The translations under genes were made by a program, and so were the position numbers. The notes under the pieces are model-generated. The model did not search any database. It saw only the letters and a program-made list of their open reading frames with translations, and was not told where the DNA came from. Of a stretch of 51,115 nucleotides of DNA, positions 9,101 through 17,955 are shown piece by piece. How positions within the stretch are numbered: the stretch's first letter is position 1; every line of letters begins with the position of its first letter. The DNA comes from Ignavibacteria bacterium (lineage in GTDB: Bacteria; Bacteroidota; Ignavibacteria; Ignavibacteriales; Melioribacteraceae): positions 1 to 51,115 of the forward strand of contig WPAE01000012.1 in NCBI GenBank assembly GCA_009773205.1. The letters run 5' to 3'.

Positions 9101-11480
9101 AGGAACTCCAAACAAATTCAATATCCTTGTAACTCAAGAATTAAACGGAAAGAAAATATTCTTCAAAGAAATTATGGCGAGAAACGCATTCCTGTTTTCT
9201 TATTATGAGTGTAATATCCCTATAAAAAATAATTCGGGAAATAATTTAATTAAAATCGAATTAGATAAAGATAATTCGATTGATGAGTTGTTTGAAGATG
9301 ATAATAATGTTGAGTATAGTTTTTATGTTGCAAGCGACAAAACGAAAACTCTTTTAACGGATAAATACTTTTTGAGAGGAAATTTTTCTACAATAAAATT
9401 GTTAAATCCTCATTCTAAAACTAATTATGAAACGCCGGAAATAACTTTATCATTTGCAGGCAAAGAGAGTTTTCAAGACCATTCTATATTTACAAAAAAA
9501 AGTGAAATTGTAACTACTTCATTTATATTGCCAGAATTGCTCTTGGGTAAGCGATATTGGTTTAGGACTATGTTGAGAGGGACAGTTAATGAATGGTCAG
9601 AAACTTACTCTTTCATTTATGATAACAACTCCCCAAGGTGGAGCCTCCATCCATCCGCAAAATCGAGTAATGCAGGATTGACAAATGTCATTTGCGACAG
9701 TATTGCTAATGGCTGGATTCTTAGCAATGCTCTCAGCAAACTTGTTATTACATCAGCGGGATCAAGCGACGGGAAATATGCTTCCATTACATTGAATAAT
9801 ACAGAAAAGCTGACTAATACTTTTTTCTGGGGAATTGCTGCGGCTATTCTTGATACAGTTACTTTAATCCCAGCCGATATCAGATATTTTACCTTTCCGG
9901 CTTCACAGTCATCAATAACACTTACAAAATATATTAATGAATTGCCTAAAGGAACTACTATAATTATGGTTGTTTGCGATGATGCCGCTCAATCAGTTCT
10001 GGGTTTCGATTTCAATTCCGATATCCGTAAACTAATTGAAACTTCATTCGGTAGTATTTATTCAAGAAAAGTTGGCTACCGCGAATCTTGGTGTATGATT
10101 AGTAAAAAAGGAGCCACTTATGGTACAGCATTAGAAACTTATAAAAAACAGTTTGAAGGATTAGCAATAATTGATAAAACAAAAAGTGTGCAATTAAAAG
10201 AGGGTTATATTTTAACACCTTTATTAACCAACGTAAGTAAATGGAAAGAAATTGGAATTGAAGCCACAATACCTGTAGGTGCGCTAATAGAAGTAAATCC
10301 AATTAGTATTAATAAAGATGGAAAGATGGACACGTTGAAAACGAAGCCTCTGTTAAACAAGAAAGCAAAACTTGATGATATTGATGAGAAGTTACATCCA
10401 AATATGCAATTCTTAATAAGAATGAAAGCAAACGAAACTTTAGTATCTCCGCTTCTAAAAACAATTGATATAGACTTTACAGGCGTCCCAGAACTTGCCA
10501 CAAACTATCAAGTCGTATCTATTTCTAAAGACTCTCTCGATCAAGGCGAAAAAGTAAATCTTAACTTTGCTGTGTATAATGTTGGTGAATCAACTGCCGC
10601 TAACTTCAAAGTTAGAGTTGATTTGGTAAAGAAAGATAATTCTAAAGAAAAACTCTTTGAGCAAGTTGTTGATTCGATTCAAACGGAAAATAAAAAAGAC
10701 TTTAGACTTGCATACACAACGGATAAAATTACCGGTAGTAATCAATTTCAAATAAGTATTGATCCCGAGAACAAGGTTACAGAATTATATAAGGACAATA
10801 ATTTTTATTCTGTTCCATTTTATGTAAAACCAAATAACAAGCCGGCTTCAATTAAATTAACTATTGATGGAACTGATATTCTTAACGGTGATTTTATTTC
10901 ATCAAAACCAAATTTTAAGATTGAACTTAATGACGAATCTCTTATACCAATAACTGATACTTCCAAAGTTTTGCTTTACCTGAACAACAAGAGAATTTTC
11001 TTTGCGGACAATTTAAGTACTCTCAGTTACAGCTTTTCGTCTAACAACCCAAAGATGGCAGTAAATTACAACCCAACACTTGCAGATGGAAATTACACTT
11101 TCAAAGTAGTTGGCAAAAATGCAACTGACCAAATAATAGATTCTACAGGAATTGTAAGAAAGTTTACTGTTAAAAATCAGCTTCACTTGTTGAATGCTTA
11201 TAATTATCCAAATCCATTTAAGGGAGAGACCTATTTCACTTTCAAAATCACTCAGCTTCCGGATGAATTAAAGATTTTAATTTACACAATTGCCGGAAGG
11301 AAGATTAAAGAAATAAAGCTGAGTTCATCTGATTTAAGATATGACTTTAACAGAATTTATTGGGATGGTAGAGATAATGATGGAGATATTCTTGGTAACG
11401 GAGTTTACATTTACAAAATAATTTCTAAAAAAGGGAATGAAAAAACAGAACTAACTCAAAAGCTCTCTATTTTAAGATAG
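6081..11480 (+). CDS. C25 (gingipain/PorU-like) peptidase with CARDB-like and T9SS-like C-terminal domains
   Basis: This 1799-aa exported protein has an N-terminal hydrophobic signal (VLRIGLLLFIKIVLVSYLLAG), a beta-rich prodomain-like region, and a C25 caspase-fold peptidase from about residue 600 to 960. His837 in SYSGHSG and Cys868 in SDFGCSTGRF form the likely catalytic pair, with spacing close to that of gingipains. Two CARDB-like domains follow (starting PNLTITQNDIRL and ELATNYQVVSIS). The end, starting NAYNYPNPFKGETYF and containing WDGRDNDGD, resembles a T9SS sorting/FlgD-like domain. PorU sortases cleave T9SS cargo signals and attach lipopolysaccharide; at 1799 aa this is longer than P. 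gingivalis PorU, and a secreted gingipain-like protease is the alternative. Start is TTG 6081, overlapping the GT26 gene. Confidence 0.82.
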   Translation: MAERRVLRIGLLLFIKIVLVSYLLAGTHSTVKQKNESGFQIKLSFENVKYEIEKGEQSRIIFPDAMDESQPGSLILPHKIIYIALPPNDESEITFINKTSQLINSVIPEINPQWEIINDSTIHYKEAQLSIPTLQASSSLPDFTVMGYTWIRNFYVAVVKINIAKFSLEENTVELFNSIELKVTYKNKHTTQHNTVVNGDFDNSLNDLICNYDNAKEFFGSNKIHNSDESQWIDFGKDYVKLSIHKDGIYRILYNDLVSYGIDPSIIHPTTFKLFVRGKQLPLYISGEEDGVFNKEDFIEFYCRKNYELDDYKRIVNTGQQYVNYLNKYVDSTYAWLTWNGEQGQRTKNRNSSEKAGLNSLSTHRAKIHLESDERLWYYSGSEPRYQLPIWSENKVYTWLFFGSPGSISAKFNAENIVQNSSVNFTSRLLSNASNVSKDAHKVGFALNSSTASDTIKFDFKSIINFNVVSSSNLLKEGSNQINIYGYQTFASINQVLLDWIDVTYSQHNVIKNDTLHLRFDDLSKADVYNIIIKNVEDVENIQIYRLTPTYEKIIGFSKDAKQKHVVFSDTVKINSSYYISGIKKIRKAKFIYKKRFSDLLNNANGADYILISNLAFSNSTQDYEKFIKSNYSIRTYTAYINEVYDQFTFGYPEPEAIKKFLIGCFSKWKAPLPSYLILLGDANYDYKTLWKPLPAKVKTNFVPTYGQPASDNWFCTFDSVSVSLPQMFVGRLPVQNDDQLNAYLNRHKNYLNRKPNILNKKFILFSGGDPKNPNELSTLKTANDLLQTKITDDSISGIAKHFFKTTNPLTNFGPISHTDYQATIDSGALAISYSGHSGTRTWDNGINEVKNLKNLGSIYPLISDFGCSTGRFAEPDVDSFGELFVSQSVDGQAIGYLGNSNLGFLSTAAKFPSYFFSELFNREHSSLGSVHFRAKVKQMVEGGYSEVTRAFNYCNLLFADPIIKIAIPTKPNLTITQNDIRLLSNTTITDIMDSVKVRFKVTNLGRGTPNKFNILVTQELNGKKIFFKEIMARNAFLFSYYECNIPIKNNSGNNLIKIELDKDNSIDELFEDDNNVEYSFYVASDKTKTLLTDKYFLRGNFSTIKLLNPHSKTNYETPEITLSFAGKESFQDHSIFTKKSEIVTTSFILPELLLGKRYWFRTMLRGTVNEWSETYSFIYDNNSPRWSLHPSAKSSNAGLTNVICDSIANGWILSNALSKLVITSAGSSDGKYASITLNNTEKLTNTFFWGIAAAILDTVTLIPADIRYFTFPASQSSITLTKYINELPKGTTIIMVVCDDAAQSVLGFDFNSDIRKLIETSFGSIYSRKVGYRESWCMISKKGATYGTALETYKKQFEGLAIIDKTKSVQLKEGYILTPLLTNVSKWKEIGIEATIPVGALIEVNPISINKDGKMDTLKTKPLLNKKAKLDDIDEKLHPNMQFLIRMKANETLVSPLLKTIDIDFTGVPELATNYQVVSISKDSLDQGEKVNLNFAVYNVGESTAANFKVRVDLVKKDNSKEKLFEQVVDSIQTENKKDFRLAYTTDKITGSNQFQISIDPENKVTELYKDNNFYSVPFYVKPNNKPASIKLTIDGTDILNGDFISSKPNFKIELNDESLIPITDTSKVLLYLNNKRIFFADNLSTLSYSFSSNNPKMAVNYNPTLADGNYTFKVVGKNATDQIIDSTGIVRKFTVKNQLHLLNAYNYPNPFKGETYFTFKITQLPDELKILIYTIAGRKIKEIKLSSSDLRYDFNRIYWDGRDNDGDILGNGVYIYKIISKKGNEKTELTQKLSILR

Positions 11481-11894
11481 ATGGTTACACTATTTAATGC
11501 ATCATTTCACCAAACACTAAATCTATAAATTAATAAACGATAGTAATTGAAATTTTTAACAGGCGGTAAAATATTTGCAACAAAATTGAGTACCTTAATA
11601 TTATTTTCCATAACAACCCTTTAATGGGCTAATTGGAATATGTATTAAACCCAAATTTTCCATTAGGAAAATTTGCCATACGGGCCGACAAGCATTAAGT
11701 CATTTATAGTAAATAACTTATGTAAGATTTTTAATTTATAAAGCCAATTAAAATCTTACCATGCTTGTCGGGGTTAATATAATCGAAGTGATTGAGATAT
11801 TTTAGCAACCCATGGTGATAAAATAAAATTTAGCAGTTGAAAGAAAAGGAGTTCTCTCATAGATTTGTTTTTACGATAATTACTTTGCAAATCA
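11481..11894. other. 414-nt intergenic region with a palindromic repeat
   Basis: There is no supportable gene here. It separates the C25 peptidase from the next large surface protein and carries the palindromic repeat at 11645-11777. An AGGAG lies at 11846-11850, but the likely TTG start of the next gene is about 45 nt further on, so it is not an obvious ribosome binding site for that start. Confidence 0.7.
11645..11777. repeat. Modular palindromic repeat, complete copy (133 bp)
   Basis: The element starts TTAAACCC and ends GGGGTTAA. Inside are nested inverted repeats: AAATTTTCC atta GGAAAATTT at the left end; CCGACAAGCAT paired with ATGCTTGTCGG (11 bp, perfect) closing the right two thirds; and within that AAGTCATTTA/TAAATAACTT (9 of 10 pairs) and TAAGATTTTTAATT/AATTAAAATCTTA. 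The left half recurs almost exactly at 51017-51115, and its right end recurs at 1-14. It encodes no protein, so it is a non-autonomous repeat of MITE or REP type. The family name is unknown to me. Confidence 0.8.
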
Positions 11895-14800
11895 TTGAAT
11901 AAGAACTCTTTAGCAACAATAATACTTTTTCATTTTCTGTTTAATGCTTTTCTTTTTTCGCAGACAAGAGAAGTAAGTGATACATTAAGAATCAATCTCA
12001 AGAATTACTACAAAATTTCCGAGTTAAACATCATTCCATTTTCTGAAAAAGTTTTATTACGTAATAGAACTCTTAACAGAAGCGAATACGAGGCAGATTA
12101 CTCATCCGGAACGTTTAAGATTTTACAACACGTAACTTATTCTTTGCTCGATACGTTAATTATTACATACAAATCTGTTAAAATCAATCTTAAGCAGGAG
12201 TATAAACACCGAAATCTGGAAATCCATTTGGATGAAAAAACGCTTGATACTCTTCGCATTGCAAAACCAAGCAGAAATATCTTAAACACGGAATCTATTT
12301 TTGGGAAAGATTTGCAGAGGAGCGGCGCGCTTGTAAGAGGATTTACAATAGGCACGAACAGAGATTTTACATTAAACAGCGGGTTAAGATTACAATTGAC
12401 CGGGAGGCTTTCCGATGATATTGATATTGTAGCTGCGCTTTCCGATGAGAACACGCCAATTCAACCTGAAGGGAACACTGAGACTTTGGAAGAGTTGGAC
12501 AAAGTATTTATAGAACTTAAGCATAGAAATGCTGTAGGTACTTTTGGCGATTATGAATTTAATGTACGCAATTCGGAGTTTGCACAGATAACAAGAAAAC
12601 TGCAAGGATTACAAGGAGAAATATTATTTGAGAATACAAAGGGAAAAATCGCGGTAGCTGGCTCACGAGGGAAATACAATTCAAACTTGCTTCAAGGGCA
12701 AGACGGAAATCAAGGTCCGTACAGATTAACCGGCGCAAATAACGAAAGAGCAATCTTTGTTATTGCCGGAAGTGAAAAGGTTTTTGTTGATGGTGCTGCA
12801 ATGAAACGCGGTGAAAACAATGATTATGTAATTGATTACTCAAACGCAGAAGTTACTTTTACTGCAAAAAAGTTAATCACATCTGCAAGTAGAATTACGA
12901 TAGAGTTTGAATACACAGATCAAAAATTTAAGAGAAACTTTTTTGGTGCAGACTTTAAGACAATGCTTATGAGTAACAAATTGAAAGTGGGCGTCAGTTA
13001 TTTTCAAGAAGGAGATGATGAAAACAGCCCTATAGATTTTTCTTACACAGATGAGCAGCTGGAAATTCTGAAGCACGCCGGAAACGATAGAAATAAAGCA
13101 ATTGTAAGCGGTGTTACAGTTGCTGGTTTGGATTCACTTGGAAAAACTCAAGGCATTTACTTAAAAGCTGATACAACTATTTACGGCAAAAATTTTTCGT
13201 ACTATAGATATTTCCCAAAGAACACGCAAGCAATTTACAATGTAACTTTTAGCTTTGTAGGAGAGGGAAACGGAGACTATTCAAAAGAAAGTTTAGGTAG
13301 ATATAAATTTGCTGGAATTAAATCCGGTTCGTATCTACCTATTATTTACATACCAATGCCAGAACAAAAACGTCTCGGAAATCTTTCACTTGATTACAAC
13401 TTGAGTAAAGGAGTTTCGCTCAATGCAGAACTTTCTGCAAGCTCGTGGGATCAAAACAAAATTTCGGATTTTCATGATGCTAAGAATTTTGGATATGCAA
13501 GAAAACTTAATTTCAATTTTGAAACTCAGGAAGTTTCATTGGCGGGTGTTTCGCTTGGCAAAATTGGTTTAAGCTACAAGGACAGATTTATCGAATCAAG
13601 ATATTCTTCACTTGATAGAATTGATGATGTTGAGTTCAACAGAAATTACAACATTAGCTCAAGCGGCGGAGATCAAACTCTAAGAGAAATTCGATTGCAA
13701 CTTGAGCCAACACAAAATCTTAATCTTACTTCTAAATACGGATATTTGAAACAAGGCGAATCATTTCAATCAGATCGTTTACTAAATCATCTTAAATTTT
13801 CAATCCCAAAAACTTTAACAGCCAATTACACTTTCGATTATGTTGCTGCGAACAATAAGTTGACTGAATCGAAGTGGGTTAGGCAAAACAGTAATGTAAA
13901 TATTTTGTTTGGGGAATTCAGCGCCGGATTAGATTTCCTAAATGAAGACAAAAAAGAAAAACTAGCCGGATTGGATTCGCTCTCGGCAACAAGTTTGCGT
14001 TATTTAGAATTTTCTCCGTTCGTTCAATATACCAGCTCTGCAAGTTTTGATGTAAAAGCTAATGTTGGCTACAGAGAAGAATCCTTTCCGTTAAAAGGAA
14101 AGTTAGAAAAACAATCCAGCGCATTTACTCAGCAATACCAAGTTAACTACCGCGGAACTAAAGAGTTTACTACAAGTATTAATCTTACATTAAGAAATAA
14201 AACTTACACAGAAGTATTTAAAAATCTTGGCTACGGCAACAACGAAACAATTCTATTACTTTCTCAAAGCAGAATTAATTTGTTCAACAATTTCTTAAAT
14301 GGAGAGTTGTACTACCAAGCTGCAACTGAACAATCAGCTCGAATGGAAAAAGTTTTTGTTAAAGTTCCGGTTGGCACCGGCAATTACATCTATCTTGGCG
14401 ATAGAAACAATAATGGAATTCCAGAAGAAAGTGAGTTTCAACTTTCTCTATATGAAGCAGATTTTGTTTTGGTAACAATTCCTACAGATAAACTGTTTCC
14501 AGTTATTGACCTCAAAACAAATATTAGATGGAAGCTGGATTTTAGCCGCTTAGTTGAAGGCGATGGAATGTTTCATAAAATTGTTAAGGCATTTTCAACA
14601 GAAACTTTTTGGAGAGTTGAAGAAAACTCTAAAGACAAGGAAACAAAAAATATTTATCTGCTCAACTTTTCTAAGTTCTTGAATGAAACAAACACGCTAC
14701 GCGGAACAAACTATTTTCAGAAAGATGTAAACATACTTCAAAACAATAAAGAGCTATCTTTTCGGCTTAGATATAATCAGCGCAAGTCACTTAATCAATA

Positions 14801-15347
14801 TTCCGGTGGAGTTGAAAGAGGCTATTTGCGCGAGCGTTCTTTAAGAATTCGTTTTAAGATGGTTGAAGAAATTAATAATCAGACCGATTTTATTAACCAA
14901 ACTGATAACATGATTTCTCCGGTTTCTACAAGCAGAGCAAGAGAAATTAATAAAAACAGTTTTGTCTCAGATTTTAGTTACAGACCAATAAGAGAAATGG
15001 AAGTTGGATTTAAGTTTGAAGCTGCGCGGAGTTTGGATCAATACCCGGCAAAGCCATCAACTGTTGATATGAATTCATTTGTGCTTCGTTCAACTTATTC
15101 TTTCGAAAATAGTGGAAGGCTTAGAGTTGAAGTTGAGCGAACAGAATTGACTTCATCTTCTGTGGAATACAACATTCCTTTTGAAGTTCTGCGTGGAAAT
15201 GTGATAGGTAAAAATTATTTTTGGAGAGCGTTTTTTGATTTTCGTGTATCAAGCTTGCTACAAACTTCTGTTAGTTACGATGCAAGAAAGCTCGGAGGCA
15301 GCCGAATTATTCACACAATGCGCGCTGAAGCTAAAGCGTATTTTTAA
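11895..15347 (+). CDS. Large predicted outer-membrane/surface protein, function unknown
   Basis: A 1150-aa protein with an N-terminal signal peptide (LATIILFHFLFNAFLFSQ) and then almost entirely beta-strand-like sequence with alternating hydrophobic residues, ending in an aromatic residue (KAYF), as outer-membrane barrels do. A notable module is the SEKVFVDGAAMKRG...NDYVIDYSNAEVTFT region followed by ITIEFEYTDQKFKRNFFGADF, which resembles segments of the T9SS translocon protein SprA, though this protein is half SprA's length. I would not call it SprA. It follows the PorU-like gene after a 414-nt gap, so a surface or secretion-related role is plausible but unproven. The start is uncertain: TTG at 11895 gives a good signal peptide but no good ribosome binding site. 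Confidence 0.75.
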   Translation: MNKNSLATIILFHFLFNAFLFSQTREVSDTLRINLKNYYKISELNIIPFSEKVLLRNRTLNRSEYEADYSSGTFKILQHVTYSLLDTLIITYKSVKINLKQEYKHRNLEIHLDEKTLDTLRIAKPSRNILNTESIFGKDLQRSGALVRGFTIGTNRDFTLNSGLRLQLTGRLSDDIDIVAALSDENTPIQPEGNTETLEELDKVFIELKHRNAVGTFGDYEFNVRNSEFAQITRKLQGLQGEILFENTKGKIAVAGSRGKYNSNLLQGQDGNQGPYRLTGANNERAIFVIAGSEKVFVDGAAMKRGENNDYVIDYSNAEVTFTAKKLITSASRITIEFEYTDQKFKRNFFGADFKTMLMSNKLKVGVSYFQEGDDENSPIDFSYTDEQLEILKHAGNDRNKAIVSGVTVAGLDSLGKTQGIYLKADTTIYGKNFSYYRYFPKNTQAIYNVTFSFVGEGNGDYSKESLGRYKFAGIKSGSYLPIIYIPMPEQKRLGNLSLDYNLSKGVSLNAELSASSWDQNKISDFHDAKNFGYARKLNFNFETQEVSLAGVSLGKIGLSYKDRFIESRYSSLDRIDDVEFNRNYNISSSGGDQTLREIRLQLEPTQNLNLTSKYGYLKQGESFQSDRLLNHLKFSIPKTLTANYTFDYVAANNKLTESKWVRQNSNVNILFGEFSAGLDFLNEDKKEKLAGLDSLSATSLRYLEFSPFVQYTSSASFDVKANVGYREESFPLKGKLEKQSSAFTQQYQVNYRGTKEFTTSINLTLRNKTYTEVFKNLGYGNNETILLLSQSRINLFNNFLNGELYYQAATEQSARMEKVFVKVPVGTGNYIYLGDRNNNGIPEESEFQLSLYEADFVLVTIPTDKLFPVIDLKTNIRWKLDFSRLVEGDGMFHKIVKAFSTETFWRVEENSKDKETKNIYLLNFSKFLNETNTLRGTNYFQKDVNILQNNKELSFRLRYNQRKSLNQYSGGVERGYLRERSLRIRFKMVEEINNQTDFINQTDNMISPVSTSRAREINKNSFVSDFSYRPIREMEVGFKFEAARSLDQYPAKPSTVDMNSFVLRSTYSFENSGRLRVEVERTELTSSSVEYNIPFEVLRGNVIGKNYFWRAFFDFRVSSLLQTSVSYDARKLGGSRIIHTMRAEAKAYF

Positions 15348-15432
15348 ATCTTAATCTTAAACTGATCTTCTTTTCGCGTTAAGGCGGGCAAGTGCAAGAG
15401 AAATCATTTGCAGTTTTTTAATTGGAGTGTAA

Positions 15433-15903
15433 ATGCAAGTAGTATCAAACTTAATAGAAGCCCATGTTTTTAGATTTAATGACGGCAAATTGGAATTTCT
15501 TCTTATGAAAAGATCAGAAAACGAAAAGTATCCAAATATTTGGCAGATGGTTACTGGTACTATCTCCGAAAATGAAAAAGCTTATCAAACAGCACTTAGA
15601 GAAATACAAGAAGAAACCGGTTTAACACCAGAAAGATTTTGGATTGTTCCTCAAGTGAATTCTTTTTATTCACACGAAAACGATGAGGTATGTTTTGTCC
15701 CAATATTTGCTGCTTTGGTTAAAGTTAATAGTGAAGTACAGATTTCCCCAGAGCATTCAGAGTTTTTGTGGCTAGATAATAAGAACGCTAAAAAACGATT
15801 GGCGTGGAAAGGGCAGAGAAATGCTGTTGATACTATTTATGAATATTTTTCAAGCAAAGACATAAATCTAAAATTTATTGAAATTGATTTAACTTCGATC
15901 TGA
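15433..15903 (+). CDS. NUDIX hydrolase
   Basis: The 156-aa protein carries a full Nudix box, GTISENEKAYQTALREIQEETGL, matching G-x5-E-x7-R-E-x2-E-E-x-G. Such enzymes hydrolyse a nucleoside diphosphate linked to another group with Mg2+ bound by the box glutamates. The size and the N-terminal VSNLIEAHVFRFNDGKLEFLLMKRS resemble dihydroneopterin triphosphate pyrophosphatases (NudB, folate pathway), but substrate cannot be fixed by sequence alone. GGAG lies just before the ATG. It is the first gene of a run of small housekeeping genes on the + strand. Confidence 0.88.
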   Translation: MQVVSNLIEAHVFRFNDGKLEFLLMKRSENEKYPNIWQMVTGTISENEKAYQTALREIQEETGLTPERFWIVPQVNSFYSHENDEVCFVPIFAALVKVNSEVQISPEHSEFLWLDNKNAKKRLAWKGQRNAVDTIYEYFSSKDINLKFIEIDLTSI

Positions 15904-15953
15904 AAAGAGTAGTAGTTTACTTATATTTAGCACATAAAAATTACGAGAGAAAC

Positions 15954-16862
15954 TTGGGACTTTTAATAGTTGGCTCAATCGGTTTAGACGATATCGAAAC
16001 ACCATTTGATAAAATTGAAGGTGCACTCGGTGGTTCAACAACATACATTTCACTTGCTGCTAGTTACTTTACTGGGCCAATTAGCATAGTTGGCGTTGTA
16101 GGAGATGATTTTTCAAAAGAGCATATCAAGATGATTGAAGATCATAATATAGATCACGAAGGATTGCAGATTGTGGAAGGCGGAAAAACCTTCCGCTATG
16201 GCTGCCGGTATCATTACGATTTAAACACGCGCGATTCTCTTTTTACTCATCTAAACGTTTTTGATAGCTTTAATCCGATTATACCTGAGAAGAAAAGAAA
16301 ATATAGATTTGTAATTCTCGGCAACATTGCTCCATCATTACAAATGAATGTTCTAGATCAGCTTGAGAATCCAAAGTTTATTGTTTGTGATACGATGAAT
16401 TTTTGGATTGATCGTGCACAAGAAGATTTGATGAAAGTTCTGAAAAGAGTGAACGTGCTTATCATTAACGATTCTGAAGCGCGGTTGCTTTCTAAAGAAC
16501 CAAATCTTATTAAAGCGGCAAAGATTATTTCGGATATGGGACCAAAATATTTGATTATTAAAAAAGGCGAGCATGGCGCGCTTTTGTTTGGAGAGAATCA
16601 AATCTTTGCAGCACCGGCTTATCCAATGGAAAACATTTTTGATCCTACAGGCGCGGGCGATGCTTTTGCAGGCGGGTTTACTGGTTATCTGCATAAGAAT
16701 ATGGAATTTTCATTCGAGAATCTTAAACGCGCTGTAATCTATGGAAGTATTATGGCTTCTTTCTGTGTAGAAAAATTCAGCACAAAAGGATTGGAAAACT
16801 TAAGCTATCTAGAAATTAAAAATAGATTCATCGAGTTCAGAGAATTATCCAGTTTTAATTAA
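15954..16862 (+). CDS. PfkB-family sugar/nucleoside kinase
   Basis: A 302-aa ribokinase-like kinase with the N-terminal GSIGLDDIETPF...GALGGSTTYIS (the GG substrate-binding motif) and the C-terminal FDPTGAGDAFAGGFTGYL, where Asp of GAGD is the catalytic base and the glycines form the anion hole. It should phosphorylate a sugar or nucleoside with ATP in the cytoplasm; the substrate is not evident. The start is TTG 15954, preceded by GAGAG at suitable spacing. It sits 82 nt before mtnA, which acts on methylthioribose-1-phosphate, so a role in methylthioadenosine or 5-deoxyribose salvage is conceivable but is inference from position only. Confidence 0.88.
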   Translation: MGLLIVGSIGLDDIETPFDKIEGALGGSTTYISLAASYFTGPISIVGVVGDDFSKEHIKMIEDHNIDHEGLQIVEGGKTFRYGCRYHYDLNTRDSLFTHLNVFDSFNPIIPEKKRKYRFVILGNIAPSLQMNVLDQLENPKFIVCDTMNFWIDRAQEDLMKVLKRVNVLIINDSEARLLSKEPNLIKAAKIISDMGPKYLIIKKGEHGALLFGENQIFAAPAYPMENIFDPTGAGDAFAGGFTGYLHKNMEFSFENLKRAVIYGSIMASFCVEKFSTKGLENLSYLEIKNRFIEFRELSSFN

Positions 16863-16944
16863 TACGTTTGTTACACTGTGCTAATTAGATGTGTATAATT
16901 CTGGTTTTAGCCATCATAGTGCACTCCTCAAGAAATTTTAAAGG

Positions 16945-17955
16945 ATGAAAACGTTGCAAGCCGTTGAATATATCTCAGGTAAACTTCACATAATTGATCA
17001 GACAAAACTTCCACTCGAAGAAGTAGAGATTATTACAAATGATCTCGAACGAATTTCTCTTTCTATTGAAAGATTAGAAGTTAGAGGCGCTCCTGCAATT
17101 GGGGTTACTGCCGCGTATGCACTTGCAATTGCTATGCAAAATTCAAGCATAGAAAACCGTCAGAGTATTTTTCTAGAAGCATGCAGCCGGCTTGCAAAAA
17201 CCCGTCCAACTGCCGTAAATCTTTTTTATGCTCTCGATGAGATGAAGAAAATATTTAATGAAAATGTCTCAAAAGAAAATCTGCCGGAAATATTACTAAG
17301 CAAGGCAATCTCGATACATGATGAAGATAAAAACCTTTGCACTTTGATTGCCAGAAACGGACTGGAAATTTTTACGAAGAAAAGCCGAGTCTTAACTCAT
17401 TGCCATACCGGCGCACTTGCAACCGGCGGAAATGGAACAGCGCTCAATATCATCAGAAATGCATTTGAAAACGGATTGATAGAACATGTTTACGCAGATG
17501 AAACACGTCCGCTGTTTCAAGGCTCGCGTTTAACTGCTTGGGAATTGGATAAACTCAAAATCCCATTTTCGTTTAATACGGATTCTACCGCCGCTGTGTT
17601 GATGCAGCAAAGCAAAGTTGATTTAGTAATTACCGGCGCAGATAGAATTGCTGCAAACGGAGACACGGCAAATAAAATTGGCACTTACAACTTAGCTGTG
17701 TTGTGCAATTACCACAAAATTCCATTTTACATTGCAGCGCCATCAACCACAATTGATAAATCTTGTAAAAGCGGAGACGAAATTAAAATTGAATTGCGGA
17801 GTAATAAAGAATTAACACAAGTGCGGGGAATTGAAATTACAAAAGATGAATACCAGGCTTACTCTCCGGCATTTGATGTAACTCCAAACTCTCTAATTAC
17901 AGCTATCATAACGGAAAAACAAGTTTACAAACCAGCGTTCAATTTTAATGTCTGA
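16945..17955 (+). CDS. mtnA: S-methyl-5-thioribose-1-phosphate isomerase
   Basis: The 336-aa protein has the MtnA/eIF2B-like fold and its diagnostic motifs: IERLEVRGAPAIGVTAAYALA, THCHTGALATGGNGTALN with the catalytic cysteine of the T-H-C-x-T-G motif, YADETRPLFQGSRLTAWEL, and ITGADRIAANGDTANKIGTYNLAV with the catalytic aspartate. It isomerises 5-methylthioribose-1-phosphate to methylthioribulose-1-phosphate in methionine salvage. Length is normal for the family. It overlaps recO by 8 nt, so the two are probably co-transcribed. No other methionine-salvage gene is recognisable nearby, so the rest of the pathway must lie elsewhere or be absent. Confidence 0.94.
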   Translation: MKTLQAVEYISGKLHIIDQTKLPLEEVEIITNDLERISLSIERLEVRGAPAIGVTAAYALAIAMQNSSIENRQSIFLEACSRLAKTRPTAVNLFYALDEMKKIFNENVSKENLPEILLSKAISIHDEDKNLCTLIARNGLEIFTKKSRVLTHCHTGALATGGNGTALNIIRNAFENGLIEHVYADETRPLFQGSRLTAWELDKLKIPFSFNTDSTAAVLMQQSKVDLVITGADRIAANGDTANKIGTYNLAVLCNYHKIPFYIAAPSTTIDKSCKSGDEIKIELRSNKELTQVRGIEITKDEYQAYSPAFDVTPNSLITAIITEKQVYKPAFNFNV

